44,545 nucleotides of DNA, from positions 1 to 44,545 of the forward strand of contig JAHJDP010000038.1 of NCBI GenBank assembly GCA_018831195.1, in the 5' to 3' direction. This DNA comes from Candidatus Eisenbacteria bacterium. GTDB taxonomy: Bacteria; Eisenbacteria; RBG-16-71-46; CAIMUX01; JAHJDP01. This document shows positions 16,794-25,273 of the stretch, one piece after another. The position numbers and the translations under genes are program-made. Each line of letters opens with the position of its first letter. The first letter of the stretch is position 1. The notes under the pieces are model-generated. The model had not been told where the DNA came from. It saw only the letters and a list, made by a program, of their open reading frames with translations, and made no database searches.

Positions 16794-19517
16794 ATGGATA
16801 GGCATAGCCTTCTTCATCCCTTTCCAAGACATCTCCCCCTCTTCCCGCGGGTGCTGGCGCTTGCGGCGCTGATGCTCGGCCTCTTGCATCCCCCCGCCCT
16901 GCAGGCGCTCGAGATGGCCTTGAACTGCGGCGGTAATACTTTTATTTCTGAGACCGGCATCACCTATGTCGCCGATCGCGCCTACACGGTTGAGAACGGA
17001 TTCGGTTATACAAACGGCGGCGCGGCGTCGAATTGGCATCCCATCGGAGGGGCGGACACCGACTCCGCGCATTACTCCACACTGCGATCGAACTTCATCG
17101 AGTATCGATTCGATGTTCCGAACGGCGACTATCTTCTTCGCATCCGCACCGCGGAACATGAAAAACACGGCCCTGGTGAGCGGATCTGGTGGATATGGTC
17201 GGAAGGGCATACGGTCATCGATTCGGTTGATATCTTCGCTGAAGTCGGCCGCGATTTCGCCATCGATTACCAATTCCATATGACGGTCACCGACGGGCAG
17301 CTCAATGTTTATGGGGGCAGCTACGCAGCGGCGGTGATCCTCTCAGGTATCGCCGTCGTCTCGAGGCAACCGGATTCACAGCCGCCGGCGACCCCCGGGG
17401 ATTTTCAGATTCTCGATAGTTACCGCGAGATTAATCTCAATTGGGATCCACCGGCCGATGATGATTTGGCGGGGTACAGGATCTATCGCGCCACCGCTCC
17501 AGGCGGTCCGTATACACAAATCAAGGAGAGGCTCGATCTCGTCTCGAGATATATCGATCGGGGGTTGGATCCGGCGGAAACCTATTACTATTACATGAAG
17601 GCGGTCGACGTTTACGGCAACGTGGGCGCGCCCACCGCTATCCTGTCGATCTCGCCTCTGGACCCGTTCAATTCCGAGCTTCGAACATATGAGCTGACCG
17701 TCGATCCCGCCGACATTCTTCTCATGAATCTGAATTTCGCCGAGAACTATTACGTTCCCTGCATCCTGGATTGGGACGGGCAGCAATGGACCGATGTCCG
17801 GATCCGCTACAAAGGGAGCTTTGTCCGTTCTCTGTTCAAGAAATCGTATAAGTTGAATTTCACCGATACTAATTTGATGGAGGATCGCGAGCTGGTTCAC
17901 TTAAATTCCGAGGTTGACGATCCCTATCTCACGCGGAATTACATGACCATCCGCGCGCACAAATTGGCGGGATCGGAGGCGGTTGATTCACAGTTTTTCC
18001 TTTGTTTCCTGAACGATCGTTTTCTCGGTCTCTATCATGATCTCGAGCAATACGACGAGCATTACCTTGATAAGCGTCCCTGGCTCGATCGCGGCGCCAA
18101 CCTCTACAAGGCCGAAGACGGCGCCACCTTGGAATATCTTCCCAACATCAATGACTATGAGATCTATTACGACAAAACGACGAATGAAGCGGAATATGAC
18201 TGGACCGATCTTTCCGATTTGACCTTTGCTATCGATACGTCACCGGATGAAGACCTCTTCTCGGAATTGGCGGGGTTGATTGATCTGGAGGCGATGTACA
18301 CTTATTATGCGACCCAATTGATACTCCAAAACCTCAATTTTGAGGATCACAATTATTACCTCTACCATGATCTCGATCTGAATAAGTGGACATTCCTGCC
18401 GTGGGACACAAGTTTTACCTGGGGGAACCTCGGCGGCTTCAGTCTGGCGACGACATATCTGCGGCCGCCCTCTTATGGGACACAGGATAATCGTCTCCTG
18501 GAACGGATTTTTGACAATGATTTCATGCGCAGACGGTATCTGGACCGGGCTCTTTGGCTGATGAATACGGATCTTTCATCCGCCGTCCGGGACAGCCTTA
18601 TACTGGATGCTTACAATCAGATTATCGAGGCCGGGCAGCGGGATTGGAACAAGTGGCTATGGGAAAACAATGATGTCTTCGTAAATCAGTTGACCACCAT
18701 GACGGCATGGTCGGCGAACCGCGAGAATTATCTCCGCTCTCATATTCCAGTTTACCGCCAAGACCCGGAAATTTATGTTAATGAGTTCATGGCGTCGAAC
18801 AATACAACCATCTCGGATGACTTTGGTGAATTTGACGACTGGATCGAAATTTATAATTCGACGCCGGAACCGATATCACTCCAAGGTTACTACCTTACCG
18901 ACGACCTGACCTGGGGCTCGAAATGGGCTTTCCCCAATACGATTCTCGAGCCTTACGGCCGCTTAATCCTCTGGGCCGACGGCCAGCCTCAACAGGGCAG
19001 CCTGCATACCAATTTCCAGCTTTCCACCTGGGGTGAGGAAATCGGCGTCTTTCACTATGATGTGCAAATGGGACTTCAGCCGGTGGACGCGCTCGGTTTC
19101 GGTGAGCAATCCAGCGACATCTCCTATGCGCGCCGATGTGATGGCAGTGTGACTTGGGAATTCCAGGCGGAGCCGACACCCAATGGACCGAATTGCGAAA
19201 TCAGCGACGCCCCTGAGCCCGCCGCAGGAGCCCTCACCGGGGCCTGCCTGGAAATCGGCGGTCTTCACCCCTTCCTCGAACGGGGAATATTCAGCCTGAA
19301 TCTGCCCCGCACGACATCGGCGACCTTGGCGATTCATGACGTCACGGGACGGAGAATTCGGACACTGATCGATGGACCCGTGGCGGAGGGACCACAGAAA
19401 GTCACCTGGGACGGCCGGAATCAGCAAGGGGCCCAGGTCGCTCCAGGACTCTATTGGGCCCTTCTACAGACACCGGATCGGAGGGAGTCGGTGAAGTTTA
19501 TCCTTCTGCATCCGTGA
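16794..19517 (+). CDS. Exported CotH-kinase / lamin-tail protein
   Basis: 907 residues, secreted. ATG at 16794 is chosen because it gives a normal signal peptide (basic start, then LALAALMLGLLHPPALQALE) and has GGAG eight bases before it. Layout: malectin-like carbohydrate-binding domain about 40-185; fibronectin type III domain about 190-285; CotH kinase-like domain about 290-650, with IRYKGSFVRSLFKKSYKLNF, FLGLYHDLEQYDEHYL and TFLPWDTSFTWG; lamin-tail domain about 675-790 starting EIYVNEFMASNN; FlgD-like C-terminal domain (VTGRRIRTLIDG ... APGLYWALL), probably a sorting or anchoring domain. CotH proteins are atypical protein kinases, and secreted versions of this architecture are common in FCB-group and planctomycete genomes. 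The substrate is unknown. It appears monocistronic. Confidence 0.9.
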   Translation: MDRHSLLHPFPRHLPLFPRVLALAALMLGLLHPPALQALEMALNCGGNTFISETGITYVADRAYTVENGFGYTNGGAASNWHPIGGADTDSAHYSTLRSNFIEYRFDVPNGDYLLRIRTAEHEKHGPGERIWWIWSEGHTVIDSVDIFAEVGRDFAIDYQFHMTVTDGQLNVYGGSYAAAVILSGIAVVSRQPDSQPPATPGDFQILDSYREINLNWDPPADDDLAGYRIYRATAPGGPYTQIKERLDLVSRYIDRGLDPAETYYYYMKAVDVYGNVGAPTAILSISPLDPFNSELRTYELTVDPADILLMNLNFAENYYVPCILDWDGQQWTDVRIRYKGSFVRSLFKKSYKLNFTDTNLMEDRELVHLNSEVDDPYLTRNYMTIRAHKLAGSEAVDSQFFLCFLNDRFLGLYHDLEQYDEHYLDKRPWLDRGANLYKAEDGATLEYLPNINDYEIYYDKTTNEAEYDWTDLSDLTFAIDTSPDEDLFSELAGLIDLEAMYTYYATQLILQNLNFEDHNYYLYHDLDLNKWTFLPWDTSFTWGNLGGFSLATTYLRPPSYGTQDNRLLERIFDNDFMRRRYLDRALWLMNTDLSSAVRDSLILDAYNQIIEAGQRDWNKWLWENNDVFVNQLTTMTAWSANRENYLRSHIPVYRQDPEIYVNEFMASNNTTISDDFGEFDDWIEIYNSTPEPISLQGYYLTDDLTWGSKWAFPNTILEPYGRLILWADGQPQQGSLHTNFQLSTWGEEIGVFHYDVQMGLQPVDALGFGEQSSDISYARRCDGSVTWEFQAEPTPNGPNCEISDAPEPAAGALTGACLEIGGLHPFLERGIFSLNLPRTTSATLAIHDVTGRRIRTLIDGPVAEGPQKVTWDGRNQQGAQVAPGLYWALLQTPDRRESVKFILLHP

Positions 19518-19544
19518 TGGTTAGAGAGTTGAATGCGTCTCTCT

Positions 19545-19574
19545 TTGGTTCAGGAAGGTTGGGTGTGCTATAAT
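19545..19574 (+). promoter_or_regulatory. Promoter of the redoxin gene (extended -10)
   Basis: TTGGTT at 19545-19550, an 18-base spacer, and TATAAT at 19569-19574 preceded by TGC, giving the extended -10 TGCTATAAT. Transcription would start near 19581. This rules out the most upstream in-frame ATG (19573) as the start of the redoxin gene. Confidence 0.6.
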
Positions 19575-19647
19575 GAGGATGTTCTGGAGGATGATGGGTG
19601 GGGAATTCAGACACCTTGGAATCGGGCCTGCAACAATGGCGGGATTC

Positions 19648-20253
19648 ATGATGAAGAAGATCTCACAGAAGCTCAGACACCCCTTGGCTCTCGCGCTTCT
19701 CATCCTCCCCCTTCTCTTTCCCATTCAGGGAGTTTTAGGATTGGATGCCGGGGACCCCGCGCCCTATTTTGTCGTTGAAGATCTGGACGGCAATGTTTAC
19801 AACCTGGTTCAACTTGAAGATACCGTTGTCCTCCTCTTCTTCTTTGATCCCAGTGACCCCTATTGCGTCACCATTGCCCCTCAACTTGAGCAGGCCATTT
19901 GGCAAACCTTCGCCTGGCATGATTTCAAAGTCTTGGGATTGAATATCGGGGATCCCGCGCTGGAAATCGTTGAGAACTTTCGCGATGCGACAGGCGTAAC
20001 ATTCCCATTGATCGCCGACGCCTCGGCTATCGGGCAGGATTACGGCATGCGCAGCAACAGCTTTGTGCTGGTCGACGGACTGGAAATCGTCCGCTATGTC
20101 GCTTCCGGTTCCGGAGCCTACAGCGAATCAGAACTCAAGGAGGCCGTCTCAAACTCTCTTGAGGGCGTCGCGCCCCCGAAGGAAGCCACCTGGGGACGGA
20201 TAAAAAACCTCTTCGGTGAGAAAGCCTACGGCGCTTTAACACCGGCCCAATAA
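19648..20253 (+). CDS. Exported redoxin (thioredoxin-fold) with one cysteine
   Basis: 201 residues from ATG 19648 (MMKK then a hydrophobic stretch ALALLILPLLFPIQG), a normal signal peptide; earlier ATGs would bury it 25 or more residues in. The mature part is an AhpC/TSA-TlpA-like domain: GDPAPYFVVEDLDGNVYNL, then the active-site strand LLFFFDPSDPYCVTIAPQLE, then GVTFPLIAD and NSFVLVDG. At the TlpA C-x-x-C site only the second position is Cys (D-P-Y-C), so a simple disulfide exchange is not possible. The C-terminus carries ATWGRIKNLFG, shared with the beta-helix remnant at 5555-5959. The last 28 bases overlap the 3' end of the convergent glcF. It has its own promoter and no partner nearby. 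Confidence 0.8.
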   Translation: MMKKISQKLRHPLALALLILPLLFPIQGVLGLDAGDPAPYFVVEDLDGNVYNLVQLEDTVVLLFFFDPSDPYCVTIAPQLEQAIWQTFAWHDFKVLGLNIGDPALEIVENFRDATGVTFPLIADASAIGQDYGMRSNSFVLVDGLEIVRYVASGSGAYSESELKEAVSNSLEGVAPPKEATWGRIKNLFGEKAYGALTPAQ

Positions 20254-21509
20254 TCCACCAGCACCTCCGCCAAGTGCCGGGTTTGGACCCCCTCGGAGTC
20301 CAAATGTCTGCGCAACTGCAATAAGCATCCCGGATTGGATGTAACGACAAAGTCGGGATTGGCGCTTTTGAGGATTTCAGCCTTCCGGCGTCCCAGCGCT
20401 TCACCTATTTCATATTCAAGGAGATTAGCAATTCCACCGCTCCCGCAGCAGATCTCCGCTTCGGGCACTTCAACAATATCCAAACCACAGATCTCTTGAA
20501 GCAGCCGCCGGGGAAATTCATGGCCCCTTTGGACATGGCGCAGATGGCAGGGATCTTGAAAAATAACCTGAATTCCGCAGGGGGTATTTGAGGGCGGCTC
20601 TCGGCTCACCAGCCATTCCGAGAGATCCTTCACCCGACTGCTGAACCTTGCAGCCCGCTCGGCATAGACCGGATCATCCTTTAACAATTCGCCATATGAT
20701 TTCAACGCCGCGCCGCATCCGGCTGCTTCGACCAGAATTGTTAAACCGTTCGGCCCATCAAAGGCGTCGATATTCCTTCTTGCGAGCTCGCGCGCCTTTT
20801 TTATATCACCATGATGAAGATGCAGAGCGCCGCAACAAGTTTGCTGGTCGGGATAAACCGGCGTCAAACTCAATCTCTTGACTATTTCATCCATAGAGCG
20901 GCTGACGTCGGGCAGCGCCCAGGGCGTGACGCAGCCGGCGAAGAGCAATACCTCGTCCGGTGCGTCCCCGCAGGATCGCCGGCTGTCAGCACACGGCTCA
21001 AAAGCCCTGGACAAGGGGGGCGCGAGTTTCGCGGCGGCAAGCAGCCAGGGCAGCTCCTCGGCGACCAGCCGTGAAGATTTTAGAAACTCAAGAATTCCCA
21101 TCTTTTGAACAATCTTCAAGACACGGGCGGCCCGCTTCAACATCGGCGGATGGGAAACACCATACAGAAAAAACCACTTCAGCAGCCGGGACCAGATAGC
21201 CCGCGCGAACGGCGGGGACGCCTCACGGGCCATCCTTTCGCGCGCCGCTTCCATCATCGCGCCGAACGGAACACCCGAGGGGCACATCGCCTCACAGGAA
21301 CGGCAAAGGAGGCAACTTTCCAGCGGACCTGAGAGGTCGTCGTCCACACGCAGGTGTTGATCCATATGAGCTTCAATAAGACGGAGGCGACCGCGCGGCG
21401 AGATCGTCTCATCAGCCCGCAATTTGTATGTCGGACACGATTCCAGACACAGGCCGCAATGGATGCAATCGCGATAAAGATCTCCCGAAGGCACCGGCCT
21501 ATCGTTCAT
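20226..21509 (-). CDS. glcF: Glycolate oxidase iron-sulfur subunit (GlcF)
   Basis: 427 residues, cytoplasmic or membrane-associated. Two ferredoxin-type 4Fe-4S motifs (CIHCGLCLESCP near 15 and CLLCRSCEAMCPSGVP near 67) and two CCG domains (TCCGALHLHHGD, EICCGSGGIANLL) are all intact. It passes electrons from the flavin subunit to the respiratory chain. The start is ATG at 21509, with GGGGGA upstream, and overlaps the end of the GlcD-GlcE fusion by 11 bases. It is the last gene of a minus-strand run from queE, and its 3' end overlaps the convergent redoxin gene. Confidence 0.93.
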   Translation of the reverse strand: MNDRPVPSGDLYRDCIHCGLCLESCPTYKLRADETISPRGRLRLIEAHMDQHLRVDDDLSGPLESCLLCRSCEAMCPSGVPFGAMMEAARERMAREASPPFARAIWSRLLKWFFLYGVSHPPMLKRAARVLKIVQKMGILEFLKSSRLVAEELPWLLAAAKLAPPLSRAFEPCADSRRSCGDAPDEVLLFAGCVTPWALPDVSRSMDEIVKRLSLTPVYPDQQTCCGALHLHHGDIKKARELARRNIDAFDGPNGLTILVEAAGCGAALKSYGELLKDDPVYAERAARFSSRVKDLSEWLVSREPPSNTPCGIQVIFQDPCHLRHVQRGHEFPRRLLQEICGLDIVEVPEAEICCGSGGIANLLEYEIGEALGRRKAEILKSANPDFVVTSNPGCLLQLRRHLDSEGVQTRHLAEVLVDYWAGVKAP

Positions 21510-24186
21510 GGGATTCCCCCCGCGTTTTCTGAACGGCCGGCATAAGACCTGGATTCAAGACATCGCCAGGATCAAAGATCCTCTTCAATCGGCGCCACCA
21601 CATGAGTTGCCGGCCGGACGCGGCCTCCGGAGAGCCGCCGCTGCTCCATCCGTCCGGAGCTTGAATTCCTTCCAATACCTCCGGCCGCGCCGCGAGGCTC
21701 AAGAGGCCGGTGCGAAGATGAAGCTGGATCCTCGCCTCGGATCCACGCAGCCGGCGGCATAGAGCGGCGCATTCGCCCGGGCCCCGCACCGGATCAAGAT
21801 AAATGCGGCGGTTGAGTTTTGTTCCGCCGGCGCCGGAAGATAACGGACCCCAGCGGCCGCGCAGATCCTCCTCGACCGAGGAGGTATCCCGCCACTCGAT
21901 ACCGGCCGTTCCTTTAACAATAGTCTCCAACTCCTTGCACAATCTGCCATGAATCTCGGGTGAGCCTTCGCAGCCCACCAGCAGGACCGCTTCCGGTTCA
22001 AGGTTTCCGGAACCTCCCCCACCGGCGGCCATCACCAGATCGAGATGACTCCATGGAAGGTAGGATCGCAGCAGGATCCCGGCCAGACGTTCGAGGATGA
22101 GCCACCGGGCGCAAAGAATCGCCGAGCGCCGGACTGATGGAAAGGGTTCGGCGCGTAGAACCGCTTTGGTAAAAACGCCGAGCGTTCCCATTGAACCGAC
22201 CAGCATATGAGCCACATCGTAGCCGGCGACATTCTTTGAAACCGCCCGGCCCCAGGTCTGACGGCCGTGACCGGGGACGCAGACTTCCAGGGAGAGAACC
22301 CGGTGCCGCAGCGGTCCCCAGCGGCCGCAGCGTTGTCCTGTATAACCCACCGCAAGGATACCGCCGATGGTGGTTCGATCCGGGTCGGGGGCATCCAAAG
22401 GGACCCACAGATTGTGCGGGGCCAGCGCCCGGGTCACATCACTCAGGGTCGACCCGCATGACAATTCAACCGTGAGGTCATCCGGTTCGACCTGGCGAAT
22501 TCCGCGAAGACGGGTGAGGTCCAGTTCAAGATCCGATTCGGGAGATGGATCCATTATAAAATCATTCAAGGGGATGGTTCCGGCGCCAAGAATGCGAATC
22601 CTTCTGCCTGCCCTTTGCGCCTCATCCAGGATTTGTTCAACCTCCGCGCCTGTTTCCGGCTGGAAGGATCCTCCGGCGGCTCCTTCCACAGACCGTCGTG
22701 GGAAGTCGGCGGCGCCCTCTTCCGGCGGGGGGCCATCGAGCGGGTGTTCTTCGGGCGGGTCTTCATCCGGCGGAAAAATCTTTCTTGGATTACTGAGGCC
22801 TTTCGGATTGAAGAGATCCCGAAGCGCCTTCTGAAGATCCATCTGCGCGCCGGTAAAAATCTCTTTCATCAGCCGGCGCTTCTCCAAGCCGACGCCGTGC
22901 TCGCCGGTAATGGTGCCCCCGGCCCGGACACAGAGTTTCAGGATCTCCTCCCCCAGCCGCTCGGATCGCTCCACCTCATCAGGATTCTCGATATCGAGAA
23001 GGATGGTGGGGTGAACATTTCCATCCCCGGCATGAAAGATATTGGCCGTCTGCAGGCGATACTCCGCGGAGAACCGTTTGATCTCTCTCAAGACCCCGGC
23101 CAGCCGGCTTCGCGGCACAACCCCGTCATGCACAAAGTAATTCGATGCAACGCGACCGAGAGCGCCGAAGGTCTTTTTGCGGGCCGCCCACAAGCTCTCG
23201 CGTTCGCCGGGCGTTTGGGCGCGCCGGGAATCCAGCGCTCCGGAAGATTGAAAGATCTCTTCAACACGGGACGCCTCAAACGCGACCGCCTCGGCCAGCC
23301 CATCCACCTCGACGAGAAGAAAGGCCCGTGCCGCGCTGGGTACCGGCATCGAAAAGGTGCGTGAAACCATATCCAGAACGACATCATCAATCATCTCGAC
23401 AGCGGCCGGCAGGAATCCCGAGGCGAGGAGTTTTGTGACAGAATCGACGGCGTCATCGATTGATTTAAAATATCCCGATAGCGTCGCTGTCTTCTCCGGA
23501 GTCGGCGACAGGCGAACGATAGCACGGGTCACAACACCAAGCGTCCCCTCACTTCCCGTCATGAGGCTGACAAGATCCGGTCCCGGAATATCGACGGGCG
23601 GATAGGGCAGCAGATCCTCGAGTCGATCCGCATAGGATGGAAAGACCATGGTGCGGCCATCCGGCAGCACCATCTCCAGCGCGAGAAGATGCGCGCGGGT
23701 GACACCATATTTTAATGTGTGGGGACCGCTGGCGTTTTCGGCGATATTCCCGCCGATGGTGCAAACCGTTTCACTCGAAGGATCGGGGGCGAATTCCAAT
23801 CCCCAGGGAGCCGCGGCCTGTGACAGCGCGATATTGACAACGCCCGATTCCACGACCGCGATCCTTCTCACCGGATCGATCCGATGAATCCGACGGAGCC
23901 GGGCGAGACTGAGCACCGCCTCGAACTCGTCCGCCGCCGCGCCGCCGCTGAGACCGGTTCCGGCTCCACGCGGCACGTAGGGTATCCCGGCGTCATGCAG
24001 CAATTGTATAAGCGGCGCGACTTGATCATATCGCGAGGGGGAGAGAACCATCTCCGGGACGCCCGCTGCGGCCGGCATGGCGTCGGCCGCGAAGGCGTGA
24101 CGACGGGGAAGATCGCGGCCGACGCCCTCGGAGCCCAGCAGGCTTGTCAGGCGATCGAGAAGCTCCGCGCCGATCCGAGACGGCAT
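21499..24186 (-). CDS. Fused GlcD-GlcE glycolate/2-hydroxyacid dehydrogenase
   Basis: 895 residues containing two FAD-linked oxidase (VAO-type) units. Residues about 1-470 are GlcD-like: PRGAGTGLSGGA, CTIGGNIAENASGPHTLKYG, the metal-site HAGDGNVHPTILLD and GTITGEHGVGLEKRRLMKEI. A Pro/Glu-rich linker of about 35 residues follows (starting PPDEDPPEEHPLDGPP). Residues about 510-895 are GlcE-like, with TTIGGILAVGYTGQRCGRWG and VSKNVAGYDVAHMLVGS. In most bacteria GlcD and GlcE are separate proteins. With GlcF this makes a complete enzyme oxidising glycolate or a related 2-hydroxyacid; the exact substrate cannot be read. ATG at 24186 overlaps the stop of the epimerase gene (TAATG). No transporter or regulator is adjacent. 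Confidence 0.9.
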   Translation of the reverse strand: MPSRIGAELLDRLTSLLGSEGVGRDLPRRHAFAADAMPAAAGVPEMVLSPSRYDQVAPLIQLLHDAGIPYVPRGAGTGLSGGAAADEFEAVLSLARLRRIHRIDPVRRIAVVESGVVNIALSQAAAPWGLEFAPDPSSETVCTIGGNIAENASGPHTLKYGVTRAHLLALEMVLPDGRTMVFPSYADRLEDLLPYPPVDIPGPDLVSLMTGSEGTLGVVTRAIVRLSPTPEKTATLSGYFKSIDDAVDSVTKLLASGFLPAAVEMIDDVVLDMVSRTFSMPVPSAARAFLLVEVDGLAEAVAFEASRVEEIFQSSGALDSRRAQTPGERESLWAARKKTFGALGRVASNYFVHDGVVPRSRLAGVLREIKRFSAEYRLQTANIFHAGDGNVHPTILLDIENPDEVERSERLGEEILKLCVRAGGTITGEHGVGLEKRRLMKEIFTGAQMDLQKALRDLFNPKGLSNPRKIFPPDEDPPEEHPLDGPPPEEGAADFPRRSVEGAAGGSFQPETGAEVEQILDEAQRAGRRIRILGAGTIPLNDFIMDPSPESDLELDLTRLRGIRQVEPDDLTVELSCGSTLSDVTRALAPHNLWVPLDAPDPDRTTIGGILAVGYTGQRCGRWGPLRHRVLSLEVCVPGHGRQTWGRAVSKNVAGYDVAHMLVGSMGTLGVFTKAVLRAEPFPSVRRSAILCARWLILERLAGILLRSYLPWSHLDLVMAAGGGGSGNLEPEAVLLVGCEGSPEIHGRLCKELETIVKGTAGIEWRDTSSVEEDLRGRWGPLSSGAGGTKLNRRIYLDPVRGPGECAALCRRLRGSEARIQLHLRTGLLSLAARPEVLEGIQAPDGWSSGGSPEAASGRQLMWWRRLKRIFDPGDVLNPGLMPAVQKTRGESHER

Positions 24187-25232
24187 TATTTGGAATCCAC
24201 CTCTTCGAATCCAGCCCAGCCTTCATCCGGCGTGAGCCCGGTGCCGGGGCCTTCCAGGACCGGTCGCCCCTCCGCATAACTTAGGCCCCGGAAAGGGTCG
24301 GCGGCCAAAAAGAGCGCTGCATCGAGATCGACGGCATCAGCGAGCCCGGTGAGATGCACCGCCGCGCCGATGGCCAGAGAGGTTTCAAAATAGCAGCCGA
24401 TCATCACCTTGAGGCCGAGAGCGCGGGCCGCTCGTATGGTTTCAAGAGACCGCCTCAAACCGCCGCACTTCGCAACTTTCACATTCACCCCGTCGACGCC
24501 GCCGTGGCGCCAGACCCGTGCGACATCCGCCGGCCCGGTGATCTCTTCATCCAAATAGATCGGCAGATCGATCTCACGGCGGATCTCCGCGCATAACGCG
24601 GATTGCCCGACGGGAAAGGGCTGTTCGCAGAACTCAACGCCGGCCGTCTTGAGCATCTTGAAAAGGTACTCCGCATTATAAACAGTCCAGGCTTGATTGC
24701 CGTCGACGCGGATTCTGATTCCGGAACCGACGGCCTCGCGGATTCTGAGCGGCAGTGACGGATCGGTTGCCGTCCCCATCTTCAATTTGAGACATTGAAA
24801 ACCCCGCTGCACCCATTCGCGGGCCTCCCGGATCACCGCCTCATCGTCATCACCGAGGCTGAGCGTGACCGATGTTATCGGGCCCCCCTTGGGAATCCCC
24901 AAAAAGCGGTAAATCGGCAGCCCGAGCTTGCGGGCGAGCGCGTCGTGCAGGGCGATATCGACGGCCGCGCGGGCGGGGAGATCCGCGATCGGCTCCAGGA
25001 TGGCGTCGAAATCCCAAGGATCCCGCCCCAGGGGGAGATTCCCATCCAGAGCTTTCTCCGCCGCATCGTGCTGCATTGTATAAGCTTCACCCCAGCCGGC
25101 CGTATCCCCGATGCGGAGCCGGACAAGGATGTCCCGGTGGGCCAGAATCCGCTTCATATTGGTTCGGAATTCACGACCCAAGCGCACATCCAGCCAGCCC
25201 GAACGGGCTTCATCGATCTTCCAATCATTCAT
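24186..25232 (-). CDS. Dipeptide epimerase (enolase superfamily, L-Ala-D/L-Glu epimerase type)
   Basis: 348 residues from ATG 25232 (MNDWKIDEARSG), which has AGGGGAG eight bases upstream; a start eight codons earlier (25256) is possible. All enolase-superfamily residues are present. Counting from the earlier start: KxK at 157/159 (CLKLKMG), metal ligands D185 (RVDGNQAW), E211 (FCEQPFP) and D236 (YLDEEITG), and K260 in VNVKVAKCGG. The DxD pair in DAVDLDAALFL (310/312) is the mark of dipeptide epimerases, where it holds the substrate amino group. Likely role: epimerising L-Ala-Glu-type dipeptides from cell-wall recycling. Its place between a hypothetical gene and glcDE gives no clear pathway link. 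Confidence 0.85.
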   Translation of the reverse strand: MNDWKIDEARSGWLDVRLGREFRTNMKRILAHRDILVRLRIGDTAGWGEAYTMQHDAAEKALDGNLPLGRDPWDFDAILEPIADLPARAAVDIALHDALARKLGLPIYRFLGIPKGGPITSVTLSLGDDDEAVIREAREWVQRGFQCLKLKMGTATDPSLPLRIREAVGSGIRIRVDGNQAWTVYNAEYLFKMLKTAGVEFCEQPFPVGQSALCAEIRREIDLPIYLDEEITGPADVARVWRHGGVDGVNVKVAKCGGLRRSLETIRAARALGLKVMIGCYFETSLAIGAAVHLTGLADAVDLDAALFLAADPFRGLSYAEGRPVLEGPGTGLTPDEGWAGFEEVDSK

Positions 25233-25273
25233 GTGAAGGACTCCCCTCTTCGGCATCTGTCTTCCCGGTCATC

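Noticed and set aside
24026-24277. Small minus-strand frame at the glcDE/epimerase junction
   Set aside because: An out-of-frame shadow; the TAATG junction explains the region fully.
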